From: Leptobrachium leishanense
Lineage: Eukaryota > Chordata > Amphibia > Anura > Megophryidae
Assembly (NCBI GenBank): GCA_009667805.1
Contig: CM019067.1
Coordinates: 65,146,637 to 65,210,636, forward strand
Direction of reading: 5' to 3'
DNA: 64,000 nt
The notes under the pieces are model-generated. The model did no database searches. It worked only from the letters and a program-made list of their open reading frames with translations, and was not told the origin of the DNA. The translations under genes were made by a program, and so were the position numbers. This document shows positions 24,601-35,645 of the stretch, piece by piece. Position 1 is the stretch's first letter; the number at the start of each line of letters is the position of its first letter.

Positions 24601-24719
24601 GAGGATGCACCACGTCCACCACGACCAGAGGCACAGCCTCCCGACACAGGGGCTGCTTGCCCTCTTATCTGTGTCTGGGAGCGTCTGCCTGTCCTTTTTG
24701 TTCTTTCAGACATGGTGAA

Positions 24720-24935
24720 GTGATATATAGATTAATATATACAGAACTCTGATTCAACTCTGGTATAAAGATTAAAGATTTAAAGAACTCTGGTATAACT
24801 CAGTGAGACACCCTGATAGCTGACAGCCAGTGACACCTCCTATAAATCAGTGAGACCCCTTGATGGGTGGCAGTGAAACCTCCTATAAATCAGTGAGACC
24901 CCTTGATGGGTGGCAGCCAGTGAGAACACATGGAT
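24720..24935. other. hAT internal region 5' of the transposase gene
   Basis: Lies directly upstream of the transposase start. It holds short imperfect duplications around CAGTGAGACCCCTTGATGGG. A promoter would be expected here, but I see no clear TATA element that I could defend. Confidence 0.35.
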
Positions 24936-25985
24936 TATAACAATTCCCAAATGTTTTGTAGAAATTAGTGAGCCCCAAAATACTGCGTGGTACTGGCTGT
25001 GTGACAAGAGACAGATCACCTCAATTCACAAATGTTTTAAAGAAATTAGTGAGCCCCAAAATGCTGCGTGGTACTGGCTGTGTGACAAGAGACAGATCAC
25101 CTCAATTCACAAATGTTTTGTAGAAATTAGTGAGCCCAAAAATACTGCGTGGTACTGGCTGTGTGACAAGAGACAGATCACCTCAATTCACAAATGTTTT
25201 AAAGAAATTAGTGAGCCCCAAAATACTGTGTGGTACTGGTTGTGTGACAAGACACAGATCACCTCAATTCACAAATGTTTTAAAGAAATTAGTGAGGCCC
25301 AAAATACTGCGTGGTACTGGTTGTGTGACAAGACACAGATCACCTCAATTCACAAATGTTTTAAAGAAATTAGTGAGCCCTAAAATACTGCGTGGTACTG
25401 GTTGTGTGACAAGACACAGATCACCTCAATTCACAAATGTTTTAAAGAAATTAGTGACACCCAAAATACTGCGTGGTACTGGTTGTGTGACAAGACACAG
25501 ATCACCTCAATTCACAAATGTTTTAAAGAAATTAGTGGCACCCAAAATACTGCGTGGTACTGGTTGTGTGACAAGACACAGATCACCTCAATTCACAAAT
25601 GTTTTAAAGAAATTAGTGAGCCCCAAAAACTGCATGGTACTGGTTGTGTGACAAGACACAGATCACCTCAATTCACAAATGTTTTAAAGAAATTAGTGAG
25701 CCCCAAAATACTGCATGGTACTGGTTTGGTGACAAGACACAGATCACCTCAATTCACAAATGTTTTGTAGAAATTAGTGACACCCAAAATACTGCGTGGT
25801 ACTGGTTGTGTGACAAGACACAGAAGATCACCTCATTTCACAAATGTTTTAAAGAAATTTGTAACCCCAAAAAGACTTGCTTGCTGTGTGACAAGACACA
25901 GAAGATCACCTCAATTCACAAATGTTTTAAATTTGTAAACCCCCAAAAAACTTGCTGGCACAGTGACAAGACACACATCACCTAA
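24936..25985. repeat. 81-bp tandem repeat array inside the hAT
   Basis: About 13 units, each with CACAAATGTTTTAAAGAAAT, GTGGTACTGGTTGTGTGACA and AGATCACCTCAATT. The period of 81 keeps frames open, so a 27-residue repeat (CFKEISEPQNTAWYWLCDK...) appears in several overlapping frames. There is no reason to think it is translated. Units on the right are more diverged. Confidence 0.92.
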
Positions 25986-26527
25986 ATTCCCTGATATTTG
26001 GGAGAAATGAGACCCCCCCCAGACCCCCCAGTAGTGTGGCAGACCGGCAGTAACAACACACAACTATCTCCTCTGAAATCTCCTCTCAAAATGCGTGCTG
26101 TAGCTATGTGTGGAAATGTTATATAGTGTGCTGCGGGACTTAGCTCTGTGAGCCCATGATTGGGCAAAATTTGCCCAATCAGGACTCTGAGCCGTGATTG
26201 GCATACTGTTGAACCTGTCTTGCACCAGACCTGTGGTCAGGTGCAAGGCTGTAGACAATTATGAGCTTTAGGCCAGTGGGAAAATGCATTGTGGTCCATT
26301 GTGGTCGAACATGCGGCGAACACCCGGAAATGTTCGGTGTTCGCGATCTAATCGAACAGGCTAAGTTCAGGTCGAACTCCGAACCGTCCGAACCGAACAG
26401 CTCATCCCTATTCAGGTGTCACATTGAATAAAACCGACAAGGTGTAAACTTTAACTTTCATATGAACTTTTTTTTTTTCTGCAGGTGACTGGTTTTAAAT
26501 ATTGTTTCCCTACTGAATTATTCATAC

Positions 26528-27180
26528 AGAGTTATTCAAAGAGAGCCGAACTGGCCACCGAATTGCATCAAACAGTGAATTTCCCCGTATGGTACGATTT
26601 CGTGGTCATTCGGCTATTCAAAATATTGGCAAATTGCCAGTGAAATACAGCAATCTTCGGTGGCAGTGAAATCCCCATAAATAAGTAATGGTTAACCTAT
26701 TCAGAGAAAGCCGAAATGTCAGCGAAATGCCCTGATGTTCGGTGGTTTTATTCGACAAGTTTAATGACGAATACCATAGGTTTCAATGTATAAAAATACC
26801 CATTTATTCTTTTCACTTGCAGCAAAACATCTCTTTATTCACTTATTTTTTAGGATTGTTTGACAAATTCTTTTCCCAATTTTTTTTATTATTATTATTC
26901 ATAGGACCTTATATATTGTTTCCAGGCATTTTCGTGCAGTAGTTTTTTTGCAAACACTTTTTAAAGTTTTTTTACCTGTTCATTGGCTTTTCGGCTTTTT
27001 CCAGTGCCTGGTCGGCTCTCTGTACAGTGGGTCGTCTGCTTTTTTTGGATTGATTAAGCGATTTTGCGGCAGATCGTCGGATGCATTTGGCGGTTTTTCG
27101 GATTGATTTGTTTTTTTCAGTAGTTTTTCGGATGCATTCGGCGGCTCATTCGCTGCACTTTGAGGACCCTGCATGGGCAC
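26528..27180 (-). repeat. Family A DNA-element copy, reversed
   Basis: It starts at the family right end (GAGTTATTCAAAGAGAGCCG) and follows the complete copy at 50,843-51,677 in reverse order: GCAGTGAAATCCCCATA, CATAGGTTTCAATG, then the G-rich end. It stops near 27,180 just before a short duplicated word (GGCACTGGTAAA, twice) and the L2 tail. Confidence 0.65.
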
Positions 27181-27207
27181 TGGTAAAAAAAATTGCTTGG
27201 CACTGGT

Positions 27208-30200
27208 AAATTATTATTATTTATTATTATTTATTTATAAAGCGCCAGCATATTCCGCAGCGCTGTACAATAAGCACAGTACAGACAGGGTTACAATACA
27301 TTGAACAACATTTGACAAACAGTACAGGAGGAGATGAGGGCCCTATTCCCGTAGGAACTCACAATCTAGGAGGGTTGGGGTTGGAAACAGGAGGAGAGGA
27401 CTGTAAGGTGAGAGTGATTGATGGTTGCGTCAGTGAGTTGGGTGGTAGGCTTCCCTAAATAGGAATGTTTTCAGGGAGCGTTTGAAGGAAGAGAAGTTAG
27501 GGGAAAGTCTGACAGCACGAGGGAGAGCGTTCCAGAGAGTGGGGGCTGCGCGTGAGAAATCCTGCAGTCTATCATGGGAAGAGGTGATGCGGGGAGAAGC
27601 TAGGCGCAGGTCACTGTTTGACCTTAGGGAGCGGGCTGGGGTGTATTTGGTGATTAGTGAGGACAGGTAGTGGGGCGCTGAGTTAGTGAGGGTTTTGTAG
27701 GTAAGGATAAGGATTTTGAACTTAATTCTGCAGTGGATGGGGAGCCAGTGAAGGGACTCGCAGAGGGGAGCGGCAGAGACAGAGCGGCGGGTGAGGTGAA
27801 TTAGCCTGGCGGAGGCGTTCAGGATGGATTGTAGGGGGGAGAGGCGGGACAGAGGGAGGCCAGATAAGAGATTATTGCAATAGTCGAGTCGGGAGATTAC
27901 CAGGGCGTGTATGAGTTGTTTTGTGGTGACAGCGGTAAGAAATGGCCGAATTCTGGAAATATTACGCAGTTGGTATCGGCAGGAGGAGGAAAGAGACTTG
28001 ATGTGGGGGATGAAGGAAAGAGCAGAGTCCAGTGTAACTCCAAGACAGCGAACTTGGTTTGATGGGGAGATGGTGATACCCTCCACCGTGATAGAGAAGT
28101 CAGGAGGTGGAGAGGCATTAGAGGGAGGAATAAGTAGGAGCTCAGTCTTTGACATGTTGATCTTTAGGTGGTGGGAGGCCATCCAGGAGGAGATGCCAGA
28201 TAAACAGTCACTGACTTTTGAAAGGACAGGGGGAGAGAGATCAGGGGTAGAGAGGTAGATCTGAGTGTCATCAGCGTAGAGGTGGTAATTAAAGCCAAAG
28301 CTGTTGATGATTTTGCCCAGGGAGGAGGTGTAGATGGAAAAGAGCAGAGGACCAAGGACAGAGCCTTGAGGTACACCAACAGATAGAGGCAATGAAGAGG
28401 AGGAGTTACCAGCAAAGGACACACAGAAGGACCTGTTGGATAAATAGGAGTCAACCCAAGCAAGTGCAGTGTCACCGAGACCCAGAGAGTTGAGGGTCTG
28501 TAGAAGGAGGGGGTGGTCAACAGTGTCAAAAGCAGCCGAGAGGTCAAGCAGGATGAGAATAGAATAGTGGCCGTGTTTTTTAGCAGTTAGGAGGTCGTTG
28601 GTGACTTTGGTGAGGGCAGTTTCAGTTGAGTGTAGCGGACGGAAGCCAGATTGCAGGGGGTCAAGTAGGGAATTGGAGGACAGGAAGAGGGAGAGGCGGT
28701 TGAAGACTAGTTTTTCTAAGAGCTTTGATGTGAAGGGAAGCAGGGATACAGGGCGGTAGTTGGATGGAGAGTTGGTGTCTAGGGATGGTTTCTTTTGTAA
28801 AGGGGTAACTAGCGCGTGTTTGAAGGCGGATGGAAAGGAGCCAGTGGAGAGAGATAGGTTGAAGATATGTGTGAGAGCAGGGGTGAGGGAGGAGGAGAGG
28901 GGAGGAATTAGATGTGAGGGAATGGGGTCGAGCAGGCACGTGGTGAGATGTGAGGAGGACAATAAGGAATTGACTTCCTCCTCAGTGGTTGGGAGGAAGC
29001 GGCAGAGGGTGGCAGAGGGGACCTGTGGGAGTGGAGGTGGCAGATAACTATCTTGTGTTGGGATGTTGCTTCTGATAGTTAGAGTTTTACTGAGGAAGTA
29101 GTCTGCCAGGTCTTGAGCGCTGAAGGCAGCTGAGGGGGGAGGTGCAGGTGGGTGGAGGAGGGTGTTGAAGGTGGACCAGAGCCGTTTAGGGTTGGAGGAC
29201 AGCGTAGATATAAGAGATGAGAAGAAGGATTGTTTGGCCAAGTGGAGGGCAGAGGTGTATGACCGGAGAATAAACTTGAAGTGAACAAAATCAGCTTCAG
29301 AGCGGGATTTCCTCCAGGCACGCTCTGCAGTGCGGGAGCATCTTTGCAGGTAGCGAGTTTGGAGGGTGTGCCAGGGCTGAAGCTGGCGGCGTGGGGCCTT
29401 GCAGAGTCGAAGAGGAGCAAGAGTGTCTAGAGCAGAGATAAGCGTAGTGTTGTAGTGATTAGTGGCAGCATCAGGGCAGGTGAAGGATGAGGTATGAGGG
29501 AGGTGGTGAAGTAGGTTGGAGAATTGATGGGGGTCCACAGCATGTAGATTTCTGCGAGTGTGTGTGCGGGGTGGGGGAGCAGGGTTTTTAGGAAGTCCAG
29601 ATAGGTTGAAAGAGAGAAAGTGGTGGTCAGAGATGGGGAAAGGGCGACATTTGAACTCAGAAATGGAGCAGAGGTTGGAAAAGACCAGGTCAATAACGTG
29701 ACCATCGCGGTGGGTAGGGAGGAGGGAGGATTGTGTGAGTCCAAGGGAGGACGTGAGTGAAAGAAGTTTGGAGGCAGCAGGAGCGGAAGGATCGTCAATG
29801 GGAATGTTGAAGTCCCCGAGAATTAGGCATGGAAGATTAGAAGACAGGAAGTGAGAAAGCCAGGTAGCAAAGTGGTCAAAGAACTGGGAGGTTGGTCCCG
29901 GTGGGCGGTAGATGACTGCCACCCTGAGAGCCAGAGGAGAGAACAGGCGGATGCAGTGTGTCTCGAAGGAGGAGAAGGAGAGGGATGGGGGTGGAGGGAG
30001 ATGCTGGTAGGTGCAGGTGGGAGAGAGCAGGAGCCCGACCCCGCCACCATTTCTCTCACCCGGTCTGGGGGTATGGCTCAAGTGTAGACCGCCATGTGAG
30101 TGAGCAGCAACGGAGGCCGTGTCAGAGGGAGTTAGCCAGGTTTCAGTTAAAGCTAGGAGGTTGAAGGAGTTTGAAAGGAAGAGGTCATGGACGGCTGTGA

Positions 30201-30250
30201 GTTTGTTGCACACAGAGCGAGCGTTCCAGAGGGAAAAGTTTATTAACACT
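27208..30250 (-). mobile_element. L2-clade LINE with intact ORF2
   Basis: On the minus strand the element runs from about 30,250 down to an AAT-type tail at 27,208-27,235, preceded by the 3' UTR with GCGCTGTACAATAAGC (plus-strand sense). The 5' end lies within the start of the endonuclease domain, so only the first part of the element (any 5' UTR, ORF1 and a few ORF2 residues) is missing. No target duplication could be identified. Confidence 0.9.
27430..30249 (-). CDS. L2 LINE ORF2: endonuclease-reverse transcriptase, open over 939 codons
   Basis: The protein nicks target DNA and copies the LINE RNA into it by target-primed reverse transcription. Residues 1-220 form the apurinic-type endonuclease: NARSVCNKL at 9-17, ALTETWL at 33-39, LILGDFNIP at 142-150 and the catalytic SDHH at 207-210. 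The reverse transcriptase domain includes [48 protein letters not shown] and the catalytic YADD at 658-661. The C-terminus ends ...[20 protein letters not shown], then [10 protein letters not shown]. There is no frameshift or stop. The ATG at 30,249 is probably a chance start at the truncation point, since the family usually has more residues before the NARSV block. Serine/proline-rich composition is typical of this clade. A relative at 10,353-12,183 has two frameshifts. Confidence 0.92.
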   Translation of the reverse strand: MLINFSLWNARSVCNKLTAVHDLFLSNSFNLLALTETWLTPSDTASVAAHSHGGLHLSHTPRPGERNGGGVGLLLSPTCTYQHLPPPPSLSFSSFETHCIRLFSPLALRVAVIYRPPGPTSQFFDHFATWLSHFLSSNLPCLILGDFNIPIDDPSAPAASKLLSLTSSLGLTQSSLLPTHRDGHVIDLVFSNLCSISEFKCRPFPISDHHFLSFNLSGLPKNPAPPPRTHTRRNLHAVDPHQFSNLLHHLPHTSSFTCPDAATNHYNTTLISALDTLAPLRLCKAPRRQLQPWHTLQTRYLQRCSRTAERAWRKSRSEADFVHFKFILRSYTSALHLAKQSFFSSLISTLSSNPKRLWSTFNTLLHPPAPPPSAAFSAQDLADYFLSKTLTIRSNIPTQDSYLPPPLPQVPSATLCRFLPTTEEEVNSLLSSSHLTTCLLDPIPSHLIPPLSSSLTPALTHIFNLSLSTGSFPSAFKHALVTPLQKKPSLDTNSPSNYRPVSLLPFTSKLLEKLVFNRLSLFLSSNSLLDPLQSGFRPLHSTETALTKVTNDLLTAKKHGHYSILILLDLSAAFDTVDHPLLLQTLNSLGLGDTALAWVDSYLSNRSFCVSFAGNSSSSLPLSVGVPQGSVLGPLLFSIYTSSLGKIINSFGFNYHLYADDTQIYLSTPDLSPPVLSKVSDCLSGISSWMASHHLKINMSKTELLLIPPSNASPPPDFSITVEGITISPSNQVRCLGVTLDSALSFIPHIKSLSSSCRYQLRNISRIRPFLTAVTTKQLIHALVISRLDYCNNLLSGLPLSRLSPLQSILNASARLIHLTRRSVSAAPLCESLHWLPIHCRIKFKILILTYKTLTNSAPHYLSSLITKYTPARSLRSNSDLRLASPRITSSHDRLQDFSRAAPTLWNALPRAVRLSPNFSSFKRSLKTFLFREAYHPTH

Positions 30251-30284
30251 TTTTTTCTTTGAAAGGTTACTTTGTAAATTTACA

Positions 30285-30541
30285 TTAACCTCTTAACACC
30301 ATGAGGTATCCAATGCCATCCTGGTGGCAGGCGTTCTTAAATGCTGCATGGTGACATTGCAAAACATGTGGCTTTCTGACCCAATCACTGTCATTGGCTG
30401 CAGGGAGATTGCCTGAAGTCAGGCAGTTCCCCCTGCAGCCAACGACAGCGATCTGCCCGCAGGGAAGGGAGGCAGGCCAGAAAACTGTAGGGTGTTTAAG
30501 CCCGGCTGCTAGCAGTACAAGCCAAGGCATTAACAGGTTAA
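30285..30541. mobile_element. Short MITE with TTAA target site
   Basis: TTAACCTCTTAACACC at the left and GGCATTAACAGGTTAA at the right are inverted, with TTAA at each border, as in piggyBac and Kolobok elements. The interior has an imperfect palindrome around GGCTGCAGGGAGATTG and CCCCTGCAGCCAACGACAG. No coding capacity. Confidence 0.75.
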
Positions 30542-32267
30542 AATGGTAAACATGCACGTTTGAGGGATTCAGGAGTTAAAATAATGTGTCAGGTACAGGT
30601 ACCGGGATGGCACCTGAATGGCAAGATTCTGAGCCCAGGATGAGGTGAGGCACCACTCCAGAAATATATGGTGAGTGGTGAGTTTGCAGGAACACAAATG
30701 GTGGTTTGGAGCAGAGGGGCAGGACACGTAGAGGGATTGAAAAACAGAAAACAAACCAGGAAAAATGGGAACTTGAATATTCTGGATACTGCAGGGAAGG
30801 ACTGGTAAATACGGTAAGTTTCAAGGTTTTCAGGGGAGCCCCAGCATACACGTCCTCTCTCTCTGGATACAGATAGACAATGCTGGAACAATGTGGAGAG
30901 GAGGGCAGGGCCCTTTATTTTGCAAGGTCAGGTGGTGTAGTGTTTTACTATGTGTTTTCACTTTTAACCATTTGTGTGCAGGAATCTCAGTGCTGGTTCT
31001 GAGATGAGCAAGGCTTGAAGGGGGCTGTCTGGCATGGTTCAGGAACCTGACATAATGCTTTGTCGTAGCTGTGTCCTTAATAATTACAGTCCTGGAAATT
31101 CGCCTTCTCACTAATTTATGGCTGTCTTGTAGACTTTGAGAGCACCTGAACTTGTTACGATCTTGGGGCATTTATGAATATTGCCCCATTAAAAGCCATT
31201 TTAGTCGTGCTCAGTCTGCTCCTGTGATATCAATTACTAACATTCCCTTGGGGCAGGCAAGTGGTGCTACCACGGAAACAAGCAGCAGGCACATTGTCTT
31301 CTCTTTATGGTCTGTCATTGGCTCAAGGGCCAGAGTAACAGGCACAGTACAGAAGACAGCAAGGAAAGGAAAACGTTTCGAGTTTTCGTTATCTTCTACT
31401 TTTGTTTTCTCATTCTTTGTTTAGAAATTTCAAATAGGGTCACAAATCAATCAGCATAAACACGGCCACACAGGGCCACCACAGCAATTTGATAAAGAAA
31501 GCACAAAAAGGAAACAAAAATACTTGGGGAATGTCCTCAGAAGCCAAAAGGCAGTGTCATCCAAAAATAAAAAATATAACTAAACAAAAATACCTCAGCA
31601 GAGAAAAGGTATCTTCTACTTTTAATGTAAAAATCACCTTCCAGACAGGGACATTCATTTCTTAAAGGGTGATTGAGAGAAGAGAGGTGGAGGACTGAGG
31701 GCAACCCCTAGAGACGTAACATAGATGGAACATAGAAATCCTTTCATATTGACAGCTCCTCGATCGAAACACAAATGAAGCAATGTATAAGGTTTTGATG
31801 ACTGGGTAAAAACTAGTTGAAATTGAATTCCTGGAAAATTGAGGCTTTTAAGAAAACTAGTCCTGTGTGTACCAGATGAGCTCGAACTGATGAAATTACT
31901 CAGCATCATGGGTTCATTAAGAGGATTAAATTAGACTAGGTTACAGTGAATAACACATTAATATTTAACTCCTTGTATTCTAGTGAAGTACTTTGTAAAA
32001 CATTTATTTAGTAACTGCTGTAGTTTACATTGCTGCAACCACTATAAATGTCAGTGATTCTCAAAAGGGAAAACCAAATAGTGGCAGGAGAAGCTTCACC
32101 GATGGATTCTCTCCAACAGCTGTTTTAATTTCCCTGATCGTAGACGTTTATGACATTTGCAACAATGGTAAACTTCGGTTAGTGAATAGCCCAGGATAAC
32201 ACTTTAATCTGGTTGCTATGCAACCTGTTATATATCTTGTGTATGGCAAACGGTAAACTTTCTAGAC
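30542..32267. other. No recognised feature
   Basis: Mostly unique-looking sequence. No splice-bounded exon with a known motif and no clear inverted or tandem repeats were found on reading both strands. Confidence 0.45.
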
Positions 32268-32455
32268 TTGCAGGTCTATTCAAAGAAAGGTAAAAATCAG
32301 GAGAATTGGCAGGAGAAGAGAACAATCTAGACCAAATATATGATTTGGAAAGTGAGATAAAAGGGATAATTTTTCTGGTTTGGCTATTTTGACCTAGAAT
32401 TTTCCCTTCTCCTGCCAATTCTGCCTGAGTATCACATTTCTTTGAATATGCCTGC
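32268..32455. repeat. Foldback MITE
   Basis: GCAGGTCTATTCAAAGAAAG at the left and CTTTGAATATGCCTGCAG at the right are inverted, and the pairing continues through GAATTGGCAGGAGAAG and CTTCTCCTGCCAATTC. The centre, about 75 bp, is unpaired. Confidence 0.75.
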
Positions 32456-32747
32456 AGGTAGGCAAAAAAACATATACAGCTATATTCACAAAAGGTGAAA
32501 CTTAGGAGCACACAGGCACCACAAAGGGACTCTTGTTAGAGCTGCTCCTGCTGATGCATAACCTGGCAGCACCTTTCTTGTCCCACTCCTGCTTTGCAAT
32601 CCATTCCAGGTTTTCTACTTCCCAAGCCTGACGGAAGCCCCACTTGTTTTCCAGCCTGTTAACCAAGGACTTCTATTTAAGGGAGTTGCCCCATATGCAC
32701 TTTGCTTGGTATTGAGGTTCAGTTCATGATGCTTTCTGGACTCCTGT

Positions 32748-32830
32748 CAGCAGTGGTGACTCTAGGAACAATATATAGAGGGGGCATATAAGATACCACA
32801 GTCGAAACTGGGAGGGCACTAATAATTTTC
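32748..32830. repeat. Possible hAT terminus
   Basis: CAGTGGTGACTCTAGGAACA resembles the CAGTGGTG start of many vertebrate hAT elements. No partner end or target duplication was found. Confidence 0.3.
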
Positions 32831-33018
32831 ACCACTAAACAATAACACTGAAAAAGCCTAAATATGTATATAAATAAGTTTCCAAAATCCCAGAGTATTG
32901 TGGTGCCATGATACCTTTTAATTGTACTAATCTGATACTTAAATTTAATGTTTTATTTGTCTCAGTTCAGTGGTTTTCGCCGACGTCCAATAACTGCTTC
33001 AGCAACTCAGATTTTATA

Positions 33019-33720
33019 TTTTTGAGAAAGGATTTTACCAGTAGGGATGTGCGTTTCGGGTTTCGGAATGTCGGAATTTTCACGAAATTTCCCGATTCGT
33101 GTTTTCGGATGCGGCCGAATTTCCAAAAATTTTTAGATCCGAAAATGGCAGATCCGAAAAGTTTTCCGAGCCGAAACGAAATATTTTCAGAATTTTCGAA
33201 TGGACTTGAAATGTGTCAAATCGAAATTTATTGCTTTGAAACGAGAGAACAGACTTTCCGAAAAAACGAAAATTTCCGAACTTACGAAAGTCGATACAAA
33301 AAACGAGCTAAGTGACACGAAAATACGAAAAATGGTCGAAATTCCGAAAACATGTGCAATTCCGAAAAACGAAAATTTCCGAAATCGCGAAAAGTCGATA
33401 CAAAAAACGAGCTAGGTGACACGAAAATACGAAAAATGGTCGATATTCCGAAAAAAAAAAGTACACGAAAAACGAATCGAGCCGAACCGAATCGAAACAG
33501 AAATCGGTCGAAACGAGCAGAATCGAAAAGTTTAAAAATCCGAAAAATCGAACCGAATCGAACCGAAAAAAAAATCGGTGCACAAGCCTATTTACCAGGA
33601 AGGATACATTGAGATTTCTCTCGTTTTCAAGTATGTCCTGGGTGGCGAGTATGTACCGCTAGGTGTCTTGCCCAAGGACACTTACTGGAGATTTGCGCAA
33701 GTTACTGTGACCATTCCCTA
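33019..33720 (-). repeat. SINE/LINE-tail repeat split by a hAT
   Basis: TTTTACCAG at the left of the hAT and TTTACCAGGAAGGATACATT after it belong to one repeat, the same as 53,041-53,245 and the LINE tail at 42,046. After the hAT it continues through GTCCTGGG and GTGTCTTGCCCAAGGACAC to about 33,700. Confidence 0.75.
33042..33590. mobile_element. 549-bp non-autonomous hAT element with CGAAAA-rich interior
   Basis: The ends TAGGGATGTGCGTTTCGG and CGGTGCACAAGCCTA are imperfectly inverted, and TTTACCAG is duplicated at 33,034-33,041 and 33,591-33,598. The interior is almost wholly made of CGAAA/TTTCG words and includes two tandem copies, about 110 bp each, of a block with CGATACAAAAAACGAGCTA (near 33,291 and 33,395). 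Confidence 0.92.
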
Positions 33721-33825
33721 AATAGGGAATTCACCATATTTTTGGTGAAATGGATTCCCCCGAAATGTGGCAAAAAGCAAAGGATCTAAAGGTCCTTAAA
33801 GACACTTTAAATTCTAACTTCAATA

Positions 33826-34300
33826 ATAACCCCTAAAATGCCATAAACTCAGGGAAATACAATAAAAATAATAAACAGTATGGCATGTTGCCTACCCATT
33901 AAACCCTAAAATGCCATTAATCAAGGGAAAACATGAAATTAATATATTATGAAGCATTTAGCCTACCCAGTAACCCCTAAAATGCCAGTTGTCAAGACAA
34001 AACATGAAATATATACACTGTGAGGCATGTAGTCTACTCATTAACGAATTAAATACCAGCTGTAAAGAGAAAACGTGCAATATATACACTGTGAGGCATG
34101 TAGCCTACCCATTAACTCCTAAATTAGCAGCTGTAAAGAGAAAACAAAACGTGCAATATATACACTGTGAGACATGTAGCCTACCCATTAACCCCTAAAA
34201 TGCCATTAATCAAGGAAAAACATTAAATGGATATACTGTGAGGCATGTAGCCTACCCATTACCCCTTAATATACAACTAAACCAAGGGAAAAACTAAAGT
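33826..34300. repeat. Tandem repeat of about 78 bp
   Basis: Six or so units with GCATGTAGCCTACCCATTAA, CCCTAAAATGCCATTAATCA and AATATATACACTGTGAG. Units drift in length by a few bases. Confidence 0.85.
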
Positions 34301-34329
34301 AATATACAATCTGATATATAGTCTGACCG

Positions 34330-35284
34330 TTAACCCCATTCACTGCTGAGCCATTTCAACCCTGTGAAAAAATAGTTAGGTTTTTATTATTTATGATTTT
34401 TATTTTAACCCCTTCCCGACCGCTGTCGTACCCTGTACGTCCTGTGTTCGGGTCTCCCTTAGACCCGATGACGTACAGGGTACGTCAGCGGCGCCAAATC
34501 CCCCTCCCGCCCGATACTCACCTCCCTCGTCGGATCCCACGGCAATCTGACAGGGAGGAAGCCTGCCCATGTGATTTACATGGGCAGGCGAGGCTGATGA
34601 CGTCGCCACGCTGCGTGGTGACGTCATCAGAAGGTGCCCCCATGTGTTTCAATGGAGGGGAGGGGGGGCTCCTTCGGAGCCCTCTATCTCCCCAACCATT
34701 GAAGCTAGGGAGATGCCGTTTGCACCGCTGGAGAGGGGAGAGCCTCCCCTTTCCAGCGGTGTATGGCATTAACCGTTTCGCCGCCGGATCACGTTGCGGC
34801 GCCAATTGGCGCCAAAACGCAATTCGAACCTGGAGGGGGGCTGACATCTTGGATGTCAGCCTAGCCTCCAGGTCCACCCCCACCCACTGACAACCTCACC
34901 ATATGTGTGAGGATGTCAGTGGGCCAGTTAACCATCTAGCTGCCATGTAGAGATAAGGGGATCCTAAGGATCCCTTTATCTCCCGATCCATGGCAGCTAG
35001 ATGGTCATATTTGACATCATTTGAAAGGCCTGATCATGGCCTTTCAAATGATACCAAACATGACCAGGTTTGGTTTAAAAAGTTTTTTAAAAAAAAATAA
35101 TAAAAAAATAAAAAAATAAAAAATTAAATAAAATAAAAAAATGTGTTTTTTTTTTAAAAATTTTTTTGTCTGGGGGGGGTTTAATTAAATAGGACCTAGG
35201 CTGACATCTCAAAATAATTAGCACAAAATGGTCAGAATGAGCGCAGCGCACATAGGTGAACTGGCTCAGCAGTGAAAGGGTTAA
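34330..35284. mobile_element. MITE-type element with TTAA target site (type I ends)
   Basis: TTAACCCCATTCACTGCTGAG at the left matches the reverse complement of CTCAGCAGTGAAAGGGTTAA at the right. The interior includes a strong hairpin at 34,421-34,492 (TACCCTGTACGTC against GACGTACAGGGTA) and others at 34,953-34,984 and 35,021-35,050. The open frame of 165 codons over 34,393-34,890 crosses hairpin arms and has no known motif. Confidence 0.75.
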
Positions 35285-35645
35285 AAGGTAAAAACATGTA
35301 AAAATTGGGTATTTCTATTCTCGGGATAAAATTTGGAAACTATTTAGCCGGGGTCTTTATTGGTGGTTGTAGCTTTAGGGGATTAAATTACGAAAAAGTG
35401 TGTTTTTACCATTTTTTTCATCATATTTCATATTTTTTTTATAGTAAATTATTGGATATGATGGAAATAATGGTATTTCTAGAAAGTCCATTTAATGGCG
35501 GGAAAAAGGGTGTATAATATGTGTGGGTTGAATCAACGAGTAAGAGGAAAATTTGACCTAAACTCTAACAGCGCAGAAACGTAAAAACAGCAGCGGTCAC
35601 TAAAAGACGGATTTGTGTAAAACCGCCCGGTCACTAAGGGGTTAA
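34405..35645. mobile_element. Second TTAA-type pair of ends crossing the first
   Basis: TTAACCCCTTCCCGACCGC at 34,405 pairs with GGTCACTAAGGGGTTAA ending at 35,645. This pair crosses, rather than nests in, the 34,330-35,284 pair, so the region is a mixture of two related elements or a rearranged one. Confidence 0.55.

Larger units (their letters stand above)
20370..24713 (-). pseudogene. hAT transposase (BED finger, RNase H-like, hATC), broken and split by a nested element
   Basis: This is the enzyme that would move the 7.8-kb hAT. From the start at 24,713 (MSERTKRTGRRSQTQIRGQ), an acidic N-terminal region is followed by a BED zinc finger around 23,830-23,970 (CNLC ... TTCLRRHMNNCH). The RNase H-like core includes VNVTLDTWSSKHG and MIVCDNGSNL with the CLAHVL block, then WLATLLDPRYKGKV. 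The C-terminal dimerisation region has DDPLAYWVLRLDH and, beyond the nested hAT, SERTFSAAGGFVTDKR to a stop at 20,370. Defects: frameshifts in the G-run near 24,258, near 23,740 and in the G-run near 22,568; in-frame TGA at 21,947; Trp-to-TGA near 21,663; and the 1,080-bp insertion at 20,551-21,630. It cannot be functional. Confidence 0.88.
18623..26410 (-). mobile_element. 7.8-kb hAT transposon with decayed transposase gene
   Basis: It starts TAGGGATGAGCCGAACAC and ends GAACAGCTCATCCCTA, and the first 11 bases are perfectly inverted. TTCAGGTG at 18,615-18,622 is repeated at 26,411-26,418. Subterminal blocks are rich in TTCG/CGAA words. It contains a ~137-bp satellite (19,214-20,340), a transposase gene on the minus strand, a nested second hAT and an 81-bp satellite (24,936-25,985). 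Related shorter copies lie at 48,987-50,132 and, rearranged, at 6,690-8,196. Confidence 0.93.

Noticed and set aside
24910..25985. Several overlapping plus-strand frames of 113-173 codons
   Set aside because: Products of the 81-bp satellite inside the hAT, read in different frames.
33352..33612. Lys/Glu-rich frame of 86 codons
   Set aside because: Translation of the CGAAAA-rich interior of a 549-bp hAT. The composition is dictated by the repeat.
34393..34890. 165-codon frame on plus and 121-codon frame on minus
   Set aside because: They cross the palindromic arms of a MITE, have no motif, and mirror each other.
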